From Brachypterus glaber (Eukaryota; Arthropoda; Insecta; Coleoptera; Kateretidae), in assembly GCA_958510825.1 (NCBI GenBank), contig OY294044.1, forward strand, positions 78,104,895 through 78,168,894: a stretch of 64,000 bases of DNA, given 5' to 3'. Under the pieces are notes generated by a model. That model did no database searches, had not been told where the DNA came from, and saw nothing but the letters and a program-made list of their open reading frames with translations. The translations under genes were made by a program, and so were the position numbers. This document shows positions 25,022 to 37,143 of this stretch, piece by piece. Positions within the stretch are counted from its first letter, which is position 1. The number at the start of each line of letters is the position of its first letter.

Positions 25022-27000
25022 GAAAAAATAGTAAAAATCACATAAAAGGGGTAAAAAATTGAGTTTTTTGGGAACTTTTTTAGGATACTTAAAGTATATG
25101 TAGGACCTTCAAAATTGACCCAAGAAAACTTTGTGGTGTACCGAGTTATCACACCAAATTTCATCAAAATGGGTCTGATAGTTTTTGCACAATAATTTTG
25201 CAACCAGATTTTGAAAAAAAAATGCAAATTTTTAAAATTACGCAAAGTTGAAAATAAAGGCCTTAGAAACTTGATAATTTAATCACATATAGAAGAGAGC
25301 TCAAGCTTTCGAATGCTTTTTGAAAAATTAAAATCCGTTTATTAGGAAAGCCTAGGCAGTTGTTTAAACATTTGTAGAATTCTTGCGCTTATAAACAATT
25401 AGTATTTTTACCAATTGGTAGATAATTACGCTTAAGCCTTGAATCAAATTTAGATTTAGAATATTTAGACATTTTTTTAAAGCCCTTTAATTTTTTTAAG
25501 GTGCATTTATAGGAGCAGTTAAATGTATGTTTATCGAAAAATGTTAATATGGTGTTACAAAGAGTGTACCTGAGGAGATCACACGCAAAACCTCGTTACT
25601 ATGGTTTTATGGTTTTAGAGGATTCTTCAACGTTGCCAAACACGAAAACAACATTTGATTATGCTCAAAGTTATGTAAAAAATAAAAATTTTAGGTTAGC
25701 TTGACTTCCACGCAGATGCAACCAGGAAGCTATATTATTTTATTATTATTATTATTTTCAACTTGCTACCATTCAAAGTCTCCAGATTAGGAGAGGTATG
25801 AGTAGTTCTACATTTAGCAACAAGTATACATCAATCTAATGACTTCATTTCTTTTGTGAATAAATTTAAAAAAGTTTTCTTAATCAGCGTACAGAGTTGA
25901 CTCTTGCTACTGAAGAGGTCCAGCAGCCCGAAACTGTCAGTCTACCAATATCACTATGTACGATGATTAGAAAATAGATTTATGGAAAATTTAACCATAT
26001 TATTTGAGGTTATGTAACTTGTACATAGAAAGATATCAAATTGTTTAACAAGTTAATGTTCCCAAGCTTGTGTACACGTTACAAAACAATGTTCTGGGAG
26101 AGTAACATAATTTAAAGTGGCAATATTTTTTACATGTTTTTTAACAATAATATGTTTTAGACGGGGAGGGGGGTAGGGGGCTGGAAGTGTCTCAAAATTA
26201 TGTGACTCTTACGATATCATTCTTACATAAATGGTAACGCCTTTGGCCTATGGCCTATAGTAAAGATTCTTTACTAAATAAAACCGTGTCATGTAACTGG
26301 AGGCTTAAAACATATTAATGTTATCACGGTTTTGCTTTATTTGTACAGTAGAACGTTTTAATTTTAAAATTTTACAATAAGTCGCTTACTACTTAACTTG
26401 TAAAAAAAATACTTTAGACCAAAAGAAAGCTTATACAATTTTCTACAAAAAATGGGTTATGCATTTTTGCGCTGCTACTAGGTCTCTTTGGGGTATAGGC
26501 ACAATAAGAAAGAGAAATACAGTATATAACCGATTTTTTTCTGTGTACGTTTACCAAAAATGTTGATAGTCCCTTAAGTAATTTGGTCCCCGGACAATCC
26601 TTAAAGACTAATTAAATCCGCCGCTATGATATCGGACAGGTGGAGGCGGTAAATCCAACTGTTAAACTCGTCCGCCATTACTACGTGTATTGCGGCGGCC
26701 GTACGTGCTCCCCCGTCGCCAATAAATTAATCAACAGTGCCACGAATGAACGGTTGGCAATGTGAACCGTTTGGGGCATTAACCAAACATTCTTATTTGG
26801 AATCGTCCTGATTTTTAACTTTCGCTTAAAAAAATATCGGCTGTTTTTAACAGGAGCGTCTCTTGGCTTTTGGGCGCTCCGGGCAGACTTAAAAAACGGC
26901 CGCCAAGGATAGTACAAAAAAAAATCAAAAATCTGTATAAAATAGAGTTTTCGTTTAAATCATTTTTTTTATTAAATAGTTCTAACTTAATAGCTATAGT
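25022..27000. other. No gene recognised
   Basis: Holds only short chance ORFs. A hairpin at about 26275-26340 pairs 'aataaaaccgtg' with 'cacggttttgctttatt', and a GC-richer patch occurs at 26620-26720. No family identified. Confidence 0.4.
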
Positions 27001-27145
27001 TTATCTAATTAATACATGTTGTTGTTTTGTTACTTAAAAAAAATAATCAAAAAAAAGTCAAATTAATCATTTCAGTAAAAGCTAAGTTGACAAAAAACAA
27101 AAACAAAATAAAATAAAAAAATTGCTTATCATAATAAAACGTATT

Positions 27146-27525
27146 TTAATTTTCAAAAATATCACAAATCCAAATCTTTATTTTCGTTTCTTTTGAACTC
27201 ATTTCATTGCAGTCAGCATGGGCCCATAATTTGCAGCTAAGGGCATATCCACAGTCTCGCATAGGAACGTAATACATAAGAATGCGATGCCGTGACTGGC
27301 TTGTTTTGCCCTCATGTATCTTGTAAGCCAATCACGGCATCGTATTCTTATGTTTTATGTTCTTATGCAAGCATCTGAATAGGCCTTAAAGTAATGAAAC
27401 CATACCTCATTATCTTTACCAATATCCCCGCATAATTGACAGTCCTTTTCATTCGAATTTTCTACATCCATATGAAAATTATTACGGTCTGGTATCGTCA
27501 TCTTATCCGCTTTTGTATTCGCCAT
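27146..27525 (-). pseudogene. pogo-like transposase C-terminal zinc-finger remnant, copy 1
   Basis: Reading the minus strand from ATG 27525 gives MANTKADKMTIPDRNNFHMD, then EKDCQLCGDIGKDNEVW. A hairpin insertion follows (27258-27369), after which come CKLWAHADCNEMSSKETK, IKIWICDIFEN and a stop at 27146. The order C-x2-C, W, C-x2-W-A-H-x2-C, W-I-C is the PHD-like zinc finger typically found at the C-terminus of pogo/Tigger transposases. The final Cys pair has lost its second Cys (CDIF; the second copy has CEFC). The catalytic DDE core is absent. A second copy lies at 61326-61565. Confidence 0.6.
27258..27369. repeat. Hairpin inserted in the pogo remnant
   Basis: Arms of about 44 bp ('acataagaatgcgatgccgt' plus 'gactggctt' and its inverse) flank a loop of about 20 bp, with only four or five mismatches. 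The second pogo copy near 61450 lacks this segment, so the hairpin was probably inserted into this copy. Confidence 0.7.
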
Positions 27526-27636
27526 CTTTTCCGCCTATACTGATTATTTAAATTATTATTATTATTGTTAAAAAATCTTAATTTGATACTTAATTTTAAT
27601 TTAAGGTATTTAAAATATAATAATGTGTATATACAC

Positions 27637-28791
27637 GGTGTATTTGAAATAGCGTAGGAAATTTTAACAGGTAATTCTACATGATAAAATATGACAAAAG
27701 TTCGTATAAATATATGTCTAAAAATGCGTCATAAGGGAGCTACGCCCCTTTGAAAGTGGCTAAAAAAATCGGTTTTTATTTAATAACTCAGGAACTCTTT
27801 GAGATATATCAACGAGGTTTTGCACGTTAACTAATCCTACCAAGGCCCGTTTTTATGTGTTATTTTCATGTACTTATTTCAACCAGGGGTGTGCGAAACG
27901 GGGGGGGGGGCTTGTCAGTTTTTTGTCCCAAACTTTTTTCTGTGTAACTTTATTGCAATTTTATTTTTGAAATATGATTTCTCAGGTCAAAATACATAAA
28001 AAGGTACTCTTGTTGTAATACTGTAGGATTAACCGTTTTCGATAAAAATTCATTTGAAGGTGAAATTCCACGGTTCGAGGACGAAAAATTAAATACTAAA
28101 ATGTTGAAAACCAAAATTTTAATGATGCAGGGCGAATGTACATTAAAAACTAAGAAAAAAACCTCATATACAGGTACTTCCAAAAATCAATCCTAATGGA
28201 GCTATGGTCTCCTAAATATGCACCATTTTTAAAGGGCTATGGTAGCTTGAAAAGCGTTTTTTCGACCTACATATGTGGAAACTTTTTTCTTAGTTTTTGA
28301 TGTAGAATAACATTGCATCATTAAAATTTTGGTTTTCGACATTTTAGTATTTAATTTTTCGTCCTCGAACCGTGAAATTTCACCTTCAAATGAACTTTTC
28401 TCGAAAACGGGTAATCCTACAGTATTACAACAGGAGTACCTTTTTTATGTATTTTGACCTGAGGAATCATATTTCAAAAATAAAATTGCAAAAAAGTTAC
28501 ACAGAAAAAAGTTTGGAACAAAAAACTGATAAGGCCCCCCCTGGTTTAAATAAGTACGTGAAAATGACATACAAAGATGGGCCTTATTAGGATTAATTTA
28601 CGTGCCAAACCTCGTTAATATATCTCAAAGGGTTCCTGAGTTATTAAATAAAAACCGATTTTTTTAGCCAATTTCAAAGGGGCGTAGCTCCCTTATGACG
28701 CATTTTTAGACATATGTTTATAGGAACTTTTTGTCATATTTTATCATGTAGAATCACCTGTTAAAATTTCCTACGCTATTTCAAATACACC
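27637..28791. repeat. Large fold-back element, 1.15 kb, arms about 540 bp
   Basis: The left end ggtgtatttgaaatagcgta and the right end 'ctacgctatttcaaatacac' plus 'c' are inverse. Pairing continues almost to the centre near 28210: 'tcataagggagctacgcccc', 'tttaataactcaggaac', 'ggtgaaattccacggttcga' and 'aaaattttaatgatgca' all recur inverted. The open frames on both arms are mirror products of the same non-coding sequence. It interrupts the pogo-like element whose halves lie at about 27000-27636 and 28792-29030. Confidence 0.9.
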
Positions 28792-29030
28792 TGTAGATAT
28801 TTCTGGCCAATACTCGCCCATAAAATTTTATTTACTAAATTGGTACACTCGAAATAATAACGAATCACCCGTTTACTCAAACATGACTTCCACGTCGACC
28901 AACTCTTATTTGGCGCTCTAGTCAGGTAGTTACCACAGACTGTTGCTCCATCTGTTGGCGTCCGCTTGTTATAGACGATTCGTCAACTTACCCAGTTCGT
29001 CATCTTATAAGCTCAGGGCCCCTTTCCCTA
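28792..29030 (-). mobile_element. 5' part of pogo-like element copy 1, separated by the fold-back
   Basis: The inverse of this stretch matches about 60968-61205: 'gatgacgaactgggtaagtt', 'agatggagcaacag', 'tgactagagcgccaaataag' and 'gagtattggcc' all recur in order. Its outer end has 'agggaaaggggccc', like the aggggaaggggtc ends of copy 2. Together with the remnant at 27146-27525 it forms one old element split by the insertion at 27637-28791. Confidence 0.7.
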
Positions 29031-29499
29031 CCTATAATAGAAATAAATTATTAGCCGCAATTCTTGATATGTCTGGTACTTTGCGCGTTAAATTTTTTTT
29101 CTATTTTGTGACTCTTATAAGCTCATAATCACACGCATTTTGTGTGTACTTATAGGCCCATAAGAGGTCTGTACTTTTTGTTCTTTTGGGTTGGCAACAG
29201 ACCTGGCCTATCGCTTGACGTTTTCCGTGCAAATGTCAATGTCGCTTTAAAGTTGAATTTTCTACAAAATTTTGTGTTTAGGTTATTTTTACCATGTTAA
29301 AATTGTAGCTTGGTTAATTGCAGTAAAAAAGAGAAGAGATGACTATAAAATATATCAAAATATCATTTGTTCTTAGAATTTTAAACATGGTGTAAACTGT
29401 AATGCCAATCCAAAACAAAAATCCCTAAATCAGTCATCAATCAGTTTAAATGTAAGTTTTTTTAAATTTTAAAGCAAAATAGAAAAAATTGTATAAAGC

Positions 29500-29612
29500 A
29501 CTCGTTTCATAACACGTTTTTAGCGCACTAATACTCCAGAAAACTCGCAGCAAGCGGCTCGTTTTCTAAACTTGCGCTAAAAAACGTATGTTATGAAACT
29601 AGTACTTTAATA
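29500..29612. repeat. Imperfect palindrome with GC-rich core
   Basis: 'gtttcataacacgtttttag' plus 'cgca' is answered by 'tgcgctaaaaaacgt' and 'atgttatgaaac'. The centre contains 'ctcgcagcaagcggctcg'. It resembles the palindromes at 12303 and 13263 in layout but lacks the 'aaaaatagt' ends. Confidence 0.55.
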
Positions 29613-29874
29613 TACTATAACGGCTTGGTACCAGTCTTATGTACAATTGAAGCCATTGATAGGTATCTATATGGCACAGGGTCCGCCATCTTAAAATTTT
29701 TGTGAACTTTTAAATATGGCAGTAGCTGCAGAGATTTACAAAAATTGAGATAATGAGTTTTTGTCATTAAGTATTTAGTTTTCTGGAAGAAAAGTGAATT
29801 ATTCTTTAATCGAAGATTTGGCAAAATTGTGCGTTGTTCCCTTCAATAAATTACCTTCGTTACGGCTGTGGTGA

Positions 29875-30336
29875 TTGTCCATTTCTTTGCAACGTTCGGA
29901 AATATTATATTATAGTCTAGTTTACAGTCAGCTAAATTATAATGTAATCCTGTGGGGTAGTGGTGTAAATTGGGAGAGGGTTTTTATTGCCCAAAAAAGA
30001 ATTATTCGTAAAATATTTAATATCAAATTTAGGGATTCGTGTAAGGAACATTTTAAAAAATATAAATTAATGACAATGCCATGCGTATACATTTATAGGT
30101 GCTTATTCGTGAAAATATTTCTCTTTATAATAAAAATTCTGATAATCATAATTATAACACAAGGAGCTGCAATGCACTGTGCATTCCTGTCCACAAAACA
30201 TGAAAAATATGTAACATATATTGGAATAAAACTTTACAATAAGCTACCAGACGGCTATAAATGTATAAGCTTGCCCGAATTTAACATCAAAATTAAAAAA
30301 ATTACTTTTGGAAAGGGCATACTACGCCTTAAATGA
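29875..30336 (+). pseudogene. Non-LTR retrotransposon RT C-terminal domain remnant
   Basis: An open frame of 153 codons contains YYSLVYSQLNYNVILWGS, FIAQKRIIRKIFNIKFRDSC, EHFKKYKLMTMPCVYIYRCL, IGIKLYNKLPDGYK and, near the stop, FNIKIKKITFGKGILRL. This order matches the region after the RT palm in insect non-LTR elements. No palm motifs (FADD, PQG) are present, and the middle (FIIKILIIIIIT) looks degraded. The ATG is internal to the original protein. It belongs to the same general type as the RT pieces at 52998-54052 and 55198-55494 and is distinct from the Jockey element at 45.7 kb. Confidence 0.75.
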
Positions 30337-30779
30337 GTTTTTAGAGGATAAAATTTTTTAACAAAAATGTAAACGTAATTCTATGTAAACGTAATTTTAT
30401 GTATGATATCTATTTTCATGTTTGACTTGTATATCCACCTTAAGGTGGCACTTGTATGTATTTATATTAAATTAAAAAATAAATTAATACGCAGAAAATG
30501 GAGTTATTTCGATTTTGCAATGAACCATTCCAAAGCTCTCTATCGGTTCTTCGATTCCCCTCAGAACAAAATAGCTTAAGTTTCGTAGAATTAAATGTAT
30601 TTTTTATTTTCGAACACCACGTCGATTTCTGTAAACCTTCCTTCCTCTTTAGATAAAATGACTTGGGTAAACTTTTCTAACCACACCCTGCTGTACTGGG
30701 TCTTCAATTCTAATCATATAGGTAAGTACAGGGTGATTTTTTAAAAGAAGAGTAAAATCAAACAATCTGAAAGGGGTAC

Positions 30780-31895
30780 CCTGTCTAGATGGGTACCTAA
30801 AGAGCCTTAATGTGACGTTTCCTGTCAAGGAAAAGAGTGGAGACAATAAAATATGGTAAAAATTGTTATTTGTTAGTTGGTAACTATGTTTTGGCATTAG
30901 ATGTCACAAATTACATGTGGGCACATCTTCAAAGAAAAGGTTTATTAAATGTTACTCTGTCAGAAGAAAATGGGTTTAATTAATTTAAAACTCTATTTGG
31001 TAATGCGAGATATGACAAACAAGTCTATTTTTGTATTTTTGCACTGTAAAAATATGAGAAGGGGCTAACAGGAGAAACGTATTCCGCGATCTACGCATGC
31101 GCTTGTTTTGTGCTGGTTTGGTGTTTTTTTTTTTAATGGAAAGCGTTGGTTTACGTTAACGTTAGTTTACGTGTTTTTTTGGTGTTTTTTTTTAATGGGG
31201 GTCGTTGGTTTACTTTCTTATGTTGATTTCTGCTAGTGCATGCGCAGATAGCGAAATACGTTCCTCCCGTTAAGTTAACGGCGTTAACTCTGCGTAAAAT
31301 ATGTCATGATTAATAACCTTAAAAATAAATTTTGGCAAACTTATAACTAGGCTAAGAACACGTTTGGGGTTTGCGATTTACCTAAATTTTAAATTATGTC
31401 TCCACTCTTATGCCCTTCTAAGACAAGTTGTCCTATCTGCAAATTATATGTTTTGAGATATGGACAGTTTTATTCTTTTTGTTTCCACTTTTTAAAAACA
31501 TGTTTAAATAAATATGGAGTTGGGTTCTGCTTTATTTTTTAAAATAAAAAATACGTGATATCCTTTGATATCAAAATACGTGATAGCCTTTTAAAAAAAA
31601 ATACGTGACAGCCTTTGAAAAAATATATTCTTTTTTGTCAGAAAAATAAATTTTCATATTAAATGCATTTGTTCTATATGAGAAAGTAAGGACAAAATAA
31701 TCTAAAAAGTCCAATCAAATTACTAAGATCTGTAAAGTTAGTCCTGACTTATTCGTCTAGGTGTAAAGGTATACAATGGTGTGCTTATCTCAAAAAATGA
31801 ATTTTTGCAGGTAGGACAACTTGTTTTAGTGGGGCAGTCTTATTCTTGACAGAAAACTTCAAATTAAGGCACTCTACGGGTACCCGGGTGGCAAA
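30780..31895. repeat. Fold-back element with a smaller palindrome nested inside
   Basis: Left: 'gatgggtacctaaagagcct', 'taatgtgac', 'ttcctgtcaag'. Right, inverted: 'cttgacagaaaacttc', 'ttaaggcactctacgggtac'. A second inverted pair is nested ('aagacaagttgtcctatctg' at about 31421; 'caggtaggacaacttgtttt' at about 31808). Inside, 31065-31276 is its own element: 'taacaggagaaacgtatt', 'cgatctacgcatgcgc' and the inverse ending 'cgttcctcccgttaa', with two near-copies of 'ggtgttttttttttaatgg' in its loop. Confidence 0.65.
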
Positions 31896-32603
31896 GTGAG
31901 CACGTTTCTTGTTTATGTTCTGTTCGAGTTCAAGAACCTCAGGATCTCATTTCTTGTTTTTGTTTTTTACGAATTCGTTACTTTTTCGTTTGGACTTTTT
32001 ATATTAATATTGACCATTTTCTTTTGTTTTTTCTTTCTAGCTTTATGGGATTGTTTTTGTCAGATGTAAATTTATTTAAAAAAGATTAAAAAAAAAATGA
32101 TTATATGTCAAAGGGGAATTTAATGTAAACAAATATCAAATTAAATGTAAATGCCTATATCTCAGAAACTAATAGTTCTACCATAAAAATTATCCAATAT
32201 TTTTTTGTAGGGAATTAAACATAATTTTTATCTGTGCAAAAAAGTTTGTCCTTTCTCGACGTTTCATGACATTTTAAAATGCAAAAAAAAATATATTTTT
32301 TGGGTCAATTTCAATAACGGGTGCTTTTACCCGTAGAAGAGACAGAAACTGGCATAAAAGTCCGTATATTCGAATACGAAGAAAAAAAATGTTAGTACTA
32401 CCTACTGAAAACAATCTTTACACTCTTGAAATCCCCCTTTTCTTGGTAGATTAAGATATTATTTGTATCGTAACGTTCTCCTTTATCTGACACCCTCCCC
32501 CCTTTTATGACTTCGCTGCCCCATCCCCCTATAAGTATACTTTTTGTGTAATGTCATTTAAACAGCTTCATCTATATCTTTCCGAAGAAATGCTTTTCCT
32601 TTA

Positions 32604-32640
32604 CTAATGGTAATGGTAATGGTAATGGTAATGGGTAATA
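32604..32640. repeat. (TAATGG)n short tandem repeat
   Basis: Five to six hexamers, 'taatggtaatgg' repeated. Not telomere-like for insects (TTAGG). Confidence 0.85.
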
Positions 32641-33238
32641 CCCATATATGATTTTCATCCTTTTTTTCAGTTTTTCTTTTGCAAAAACATCTAACTAATA
32701 TAATTTATCTAGTTAGTCCAATAGGCATGTGGCATGTTAATAATCCAATAACATATAGGGTTTTAGAAAAAAAGAAAACGGACATATTATGGTCATGTCA
32801 ATATTTCACCTCGCTGCACTGTGGGTAAAATTGGGTGTTGCCGGAAAAAATATAGAAGTCTCTGCACATTGTTCTAAGATACCTAATAGAAAACATATTC
32901 CTAAAAACCCGTAACCTACCGGAGGCAGAGATTGTGCGTCGGTCCATCCGTCCTTCATCTGCCCGTATGGTAATTGCCTAATGGTTCATCCGATCTACTT
33001 GAAGTTTTAGAAAAAACGCTTTCCAAAAATGTCTGAATAATAAAATACTAGGAATTTCTATAACATAACATCATAGATACATTATAATTCCTTTACTGTA
33101 AGAGTATGAAACTTACCATGTCGGCTTTTCCGTTTTTATTCAATTTCTATGTTTTTCTTTCCAAAATTCAGTCTCTATATCTCCAATTCTGAGCGTATAG
33201 ATTTCCAATCTCACTTTATAAGTTCTTTGCGCATTGAT

Positions 33239-33872
33239 TTTTGCTTTCCTATTTTGAAAATTTTCAAAATTTCGGAAAGCATTGTATTCGTGCAAAAATT
33301 TTCAATTTTTGTTTTGGGTATTTTTACGTTTTATGACGTTTTATGTCGATATAAATCAATTTCAAGCAAAAAAAAAATTGTCGGTTGGCCTGTCGGTCAA
33401 TCGGTCGGTCGGTCGATCGGTCTGTCCAGGACATCTTGTGGGCACGATAACATAAGAACGCTTTAAGCTAGAGACTTGAAATTTGACATGCTCGGAATTG
33501 TTTTTGGTGAACATTGGGGTGCGGCGAATGGGGAAAAATACATTTTTTTTAGAAAAATTTGAAAATTTCGATATGGGGGTTTTTGAGGTTGCTGAAATTG
33601 AATCTGATAATATTTTTTTTCTGACTTTACCCCCGAGGGGGTGAGGGCAGGAGGTAACTCTCTTAAAAATTTATATGTTGGGGGTTTTGAGGTCGCTAAA
33701 ACTGAATCTTGTAATAAATTTTTTCTAATTTCACCCCCTAAGAGGCGGGGGGTAGTTTTCGTGAAAATTGGTATATTTTTAAGGTTGCTAAAAGTAAATC
33801 TAATAATAAAAAATACATTTTACGCGCTGAGGTGTAAAATGGGAAAGCTCTTTTACTGGGCAGTGTATTTTG
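33239..33872 (+). repeat. Dispersed repeat family R1, copy 1
   Basis: Shares with 51117-51749 and 58972-59997: 'aaaatttcggaaagc', 'ttgtattcgtgcaaaaattt', 'gttttatgacgttttatg', a (cggt)n-like run, 'aagaacgctttaagctagag', tandem units with 'gaggttgctgaa', and the end 'gaggtgtaaaatgggaaagc' plus 'tcttttactgggcagtgt'. ORFs here are not conserved between copies in a coding-like way. Family class unknown. Confidence 0.75.
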
Positions 33873-34445
33873 TATTTAGCCACAATTAAAATATAGCGTT
33901 TTTCGGCCAAATAAATATTTTTTTCTGAGGTTTAGTTTATGGAATTTTTCACATCAAACTTTCAATAGGTAAGTCCCACTCTGAGTGGTTTTTATTTATT
34001 TTTTAATATTTTTCCTATCACTAAAATTATATGCATTTTCTGCAGCATATCAAAATGATATCCGCGGTACTATGAAATTTTGTCCTACTGTGCGCTGCAA
34101 TACGTATGCCTGTTTTTGTTATAAATTGACATCATTTAGGTAATCCATCACGGTTTACTATCATTTTACATGCTCTTATTTTACACTCTAAATATAGGAG
34201 CAAACATAGGGCTAGGGGAGAGCCACATGCTTATTCTTCTCGTTTTCGTTAAAATCATTGTCAAAGTCAATACAATTAACGCCCTGAGCCTCTAAGTCAG
34301 TCCTTCAGTTCACATTTTACCATGTGCACCTGTTGACAGTGTGGAAGGAATTCGACAGAAAGTTCAAATTCCGGAAGTTATAATAAAATGTAAATATAAA
34401 TTATGATTATAATTTATAATTAAATTCCCTAGTTACATCATAGAG

Positions 34446-34924
34446 CACGGTGCTTTTTTGGGGGTATTTTTTGTTTGTTCTGAAACCCTGAAATTCCTTT
34501 ACCTTTCGATAGTACCGTCCATTTATATGATTTTCAGCAAAAATTAAAAAAAATCTACCGAGCGCTTCGTTTTTTATTAAAAAAAAAATGCTAAACGAGC
34601 TGGGAAGTCCAGCTGCAAAAAGAAAATAAAAAAATGCTGAATTTCTTTTTATGTTTTTTTAATTTTTTTTTAAGTATTTGGAAAAATGCAATATGCCATT
34701 TACTGTGAATAGTATATAATGGAATGCGTAGCAATTCATATCTTCAAGGCTTGTTTTAATCTTCGCAGCTCGTTTAGCATTCTTTTTTTTTTAATAAAAA
34801 ACGAAACGCTCGGTATATTTTTTTAATTTTCGCTGAAAATCATATAAATGGACGGTACTATCGAATGGTAAAGGAATTTCAGGGTTTCAGAACAAACAAA
34901 AAATACTCTCAAAAAAGCACCGTG
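34446..34924. repeat. Fold-back element, arms about 160 bp
   Basis: Starts cacggtgcttttttgggggt and ends with its inverse, 'ctcaaaaaagcaccgtg'. Arms also pair through 'ttgtttgttctgaaaccctg', 'agtaccgtccatttatatga' and 'aaatgctaaacgagct'. The loop is about 34610-34760. No ORF. Confidence 0.85.
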
Positions 34925-34974
34925 TGTCTGTGGATGTGATATGAGTGAAAAAGTCGTGAAAATGAATTATTTAG

Positions 34975-35569
34975 GCTTCGGTTTCTTCCAAAAGTCGCAG
35001 TCGCTGACGACTGCGACCGGGTAGCCACGACCAGGTCGTCACGACCCTACCTGTTTTCCTCGGTCTCGCCAGTAGCCATTCTGTTAGCTGGCCATTTTAT
35101 AAACAGCTGTTTTTTGTTTGCGAGTTTTAGCCTTTCAATCAGTATGAATATCTCTAAAAAGTCGGTTCTTTTAATGTTTCTGAATTATCAAGCGAAAGAG
35201 GAGAATTTTCTCCTCTTATTAACATTACATCATGAAGAAAAAAAGGGTAAAAGTCGATGAGATGTTTCGGCTGAGAGAGGTGGAGGGATTTTAAGCAATT
35301 CTAATTGAGTAAAACAGTGAAAGACACTTGTCACAGCGCAAAACCACCTGTTTCACCGTCAAATTCGTGACGAAATAGTAGAGCGTCTGCTCCCGGAGCG
35401 GTCAAGCGACCGTCGACCAAACGAATAGCGACCGGTAGTTAGTAGTAACGACTCGGCACCAGCTAGGAAAACAGGGACATTTAAAATGCATTGGAGATGT
35501 CTCAACGACTCGGTTGCAGCTACCCGGTCGCAGTCGTCAGCGACTGCGACTTTTGGAGGAAACCGAAGC
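34975..35569. repeat. TIR element, about 595 bp, with self-complementary termini
   Basis: Left gcttcggtttcttccaaaag then 'tcgcagtcgctgacgactgc' and 'gaccgggtagc'; right is the inverse with two or three differences. The terminal segment is itself a near-palindrome (gtcgcagtcg/cgactgcgac), so each end can form its own hairpin. The interior is GC-richer than its surroundings. No ORF and no clear target duplication. Confidence 0.75.
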
Positions 35570-35880
35570 TTTATGTGTTATTTGTTGTAGATTAGTCGTT
35601 GAGGAGTCCTCAATTTTTTCTCATTTTAACCTCATGTGCCACCCTTTTTTATTTGAAAATGACTTATGAACCAGACAAGATTATGATTTTTGAACTTTTA
35701 GAAGCGCACCAAGTGTAAAGTTTTGGGAAAAAATCAGATACTAGATACTAGATACTAGACCAAAAATTAAGCGAATAAGCACTCTAGATTTAAAATAAAA
35801 ATTTAAATTAAAAAAATGGCATGAGCTGTCAAAAATTGACATGTTGACAGAAGTACATTAAATTTTTACATTTTGTTTAA

Positions 35881-36131
35881 CCTCGTACTATTCTACTTAA
35901 TTAAGCATCCCCTAAGTCCAGGACTTGTGTGGGCTAGTAGTAGAGGGAACCACCGGCTTTAATTGACTTTCGAACCAATTTATAGGGAGTGTCCGCTTCA
36001 CTTACGCCTTAGAAATTTCAATTCTTAATTAACTGAAAAAGGAAAATCGGCGTCGGTGAGAATCGAACTCACGCTATTTGTGTAGTAAACTCGCCAAGTA
36101 CGACGCGGTAGTCCACTACACCAATCCTCCC
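35881..36131 (-). mobile_element. tRNA-derived SINE, copy 1 (head type 1)
   Basis: On the minus strand it starts with a tRNA-like head: GGAGGATTGGTGTAGTGGAC has a good A box (TGGTGTAGTGG, inverse at 36113-36123), and GTGAGTTCGATTCTCAC is a B box with a closing stem (inverse at 36056-36072). The body follows ('tttttcagttaattaag') and ends in 'ggtggttccctctactacta', 'agtcctggacttaggggatg' and 'gtacgagg'. The last 99 bases (35881-35979) are identical to 52741-52839. Transcription would start from the internal pol III promoter. It is not a functional tRNA because of the attached body. Confidence 0.85.
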
Positions 36132-36883
36132 ATAAAGTAATTTCTGAATCGAAATATGTAAAAGTAAACAGGGTATTATATTCAAAAATGGAAAACTCTA
36201 TCTCAAATAATTCATTATTAAGAATTTTAAAATTATCATATGGCTGAGGCTGCAACGAGTACTATACTATATAATAATAATAATTATTATAATTATAATG
36301 ACTAATAAAGATCAGATAGCTAAAAAATAACACTAAGGCCTGGCTATGAAGCAATGTTTCATTGAAGCATTCGTTACAACGGGATAAAATTCCTTAAGAA
36401 TGAGATTAATTTTAAAATTTCCAATTAATAATAGATAAAACAATATACCTGTATATTAACAAGATAAAATCCCTAAGCAATTTAGTCCATTTAAAAATAA
36501 TACCAACTAATTATAATTAAGACCTAATACTTTTTTACACCCTTACGCTCAATTCGCACCTCGGATTTCGGGTTAGCAGGTGCTTTTTATCCCCCAATCT
36601 GTAACTTTGGGGCCCCCTAATCTTTACAGGGTGCTGCGTATGTCTATTGAGGCTTTTAATAGAGAAGCACAGATTAATCTGTAGAACTTTCGGTGATCTT
36701 TCACTGAAGAGTACATCAAGGTCTATTATATATGACTCTGGAAAGTCGTTGGGGGAATAATTTACCCTACAGTATTAGGGTGGTCTTGATTTGACAAAGT
36801 ATATGAATCGGTATTTGTTAAAATGACGATTTTTTTTCAAAATTGAGTTAGATACAGTTTTATTATGGTAGAGGATAGGCACA

Positions 36884-37143
36884 TTGATTTTTGTTGAAAG
36901 GACGTTTTTTTTCCATTTTTTATTTTCGTTTTACAAAAAAAGAAACTTTTTGAAAAAAAGCATTTTTTTAATGTTTTTTTTTATTTTTTTTTATTTATTT
37001 ATAATTTTTTTTTTCGTTTTTGGCTTTAACGGACCTAGGCCTATAGGGAAAGTATTATTGTCGGCAGCGGTATTTTTTGCGTGTTTTTGCTTTTTATGAC
37101 GTTTTATGTTCAATATTTGCGTCCAAATTGGTATAGGGGTTTG
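36884..37143. other. T-rich region without a credible gene
   Basis: A frame of 71 codons here is almost all Phe/Leu/Ile/Lys from poly-T runs. I see no supportable gene. Confidence 0.5.

Noticed and set aside
27950..28590. Two similar small proteins on opposite strands (about 27950-28183 and 28372-28590)
   Set aside because: They are the two arms of the same fold-back read outward, not a gene family.
36051..36131. Functional tRNA gene on the minus strand
   Set aside because: A and B boxes are good, but the sequence continues into a SINE body identical over 99 bases to a second locus, and the acceptor-stem partner with CCA-side pairing is not evident.
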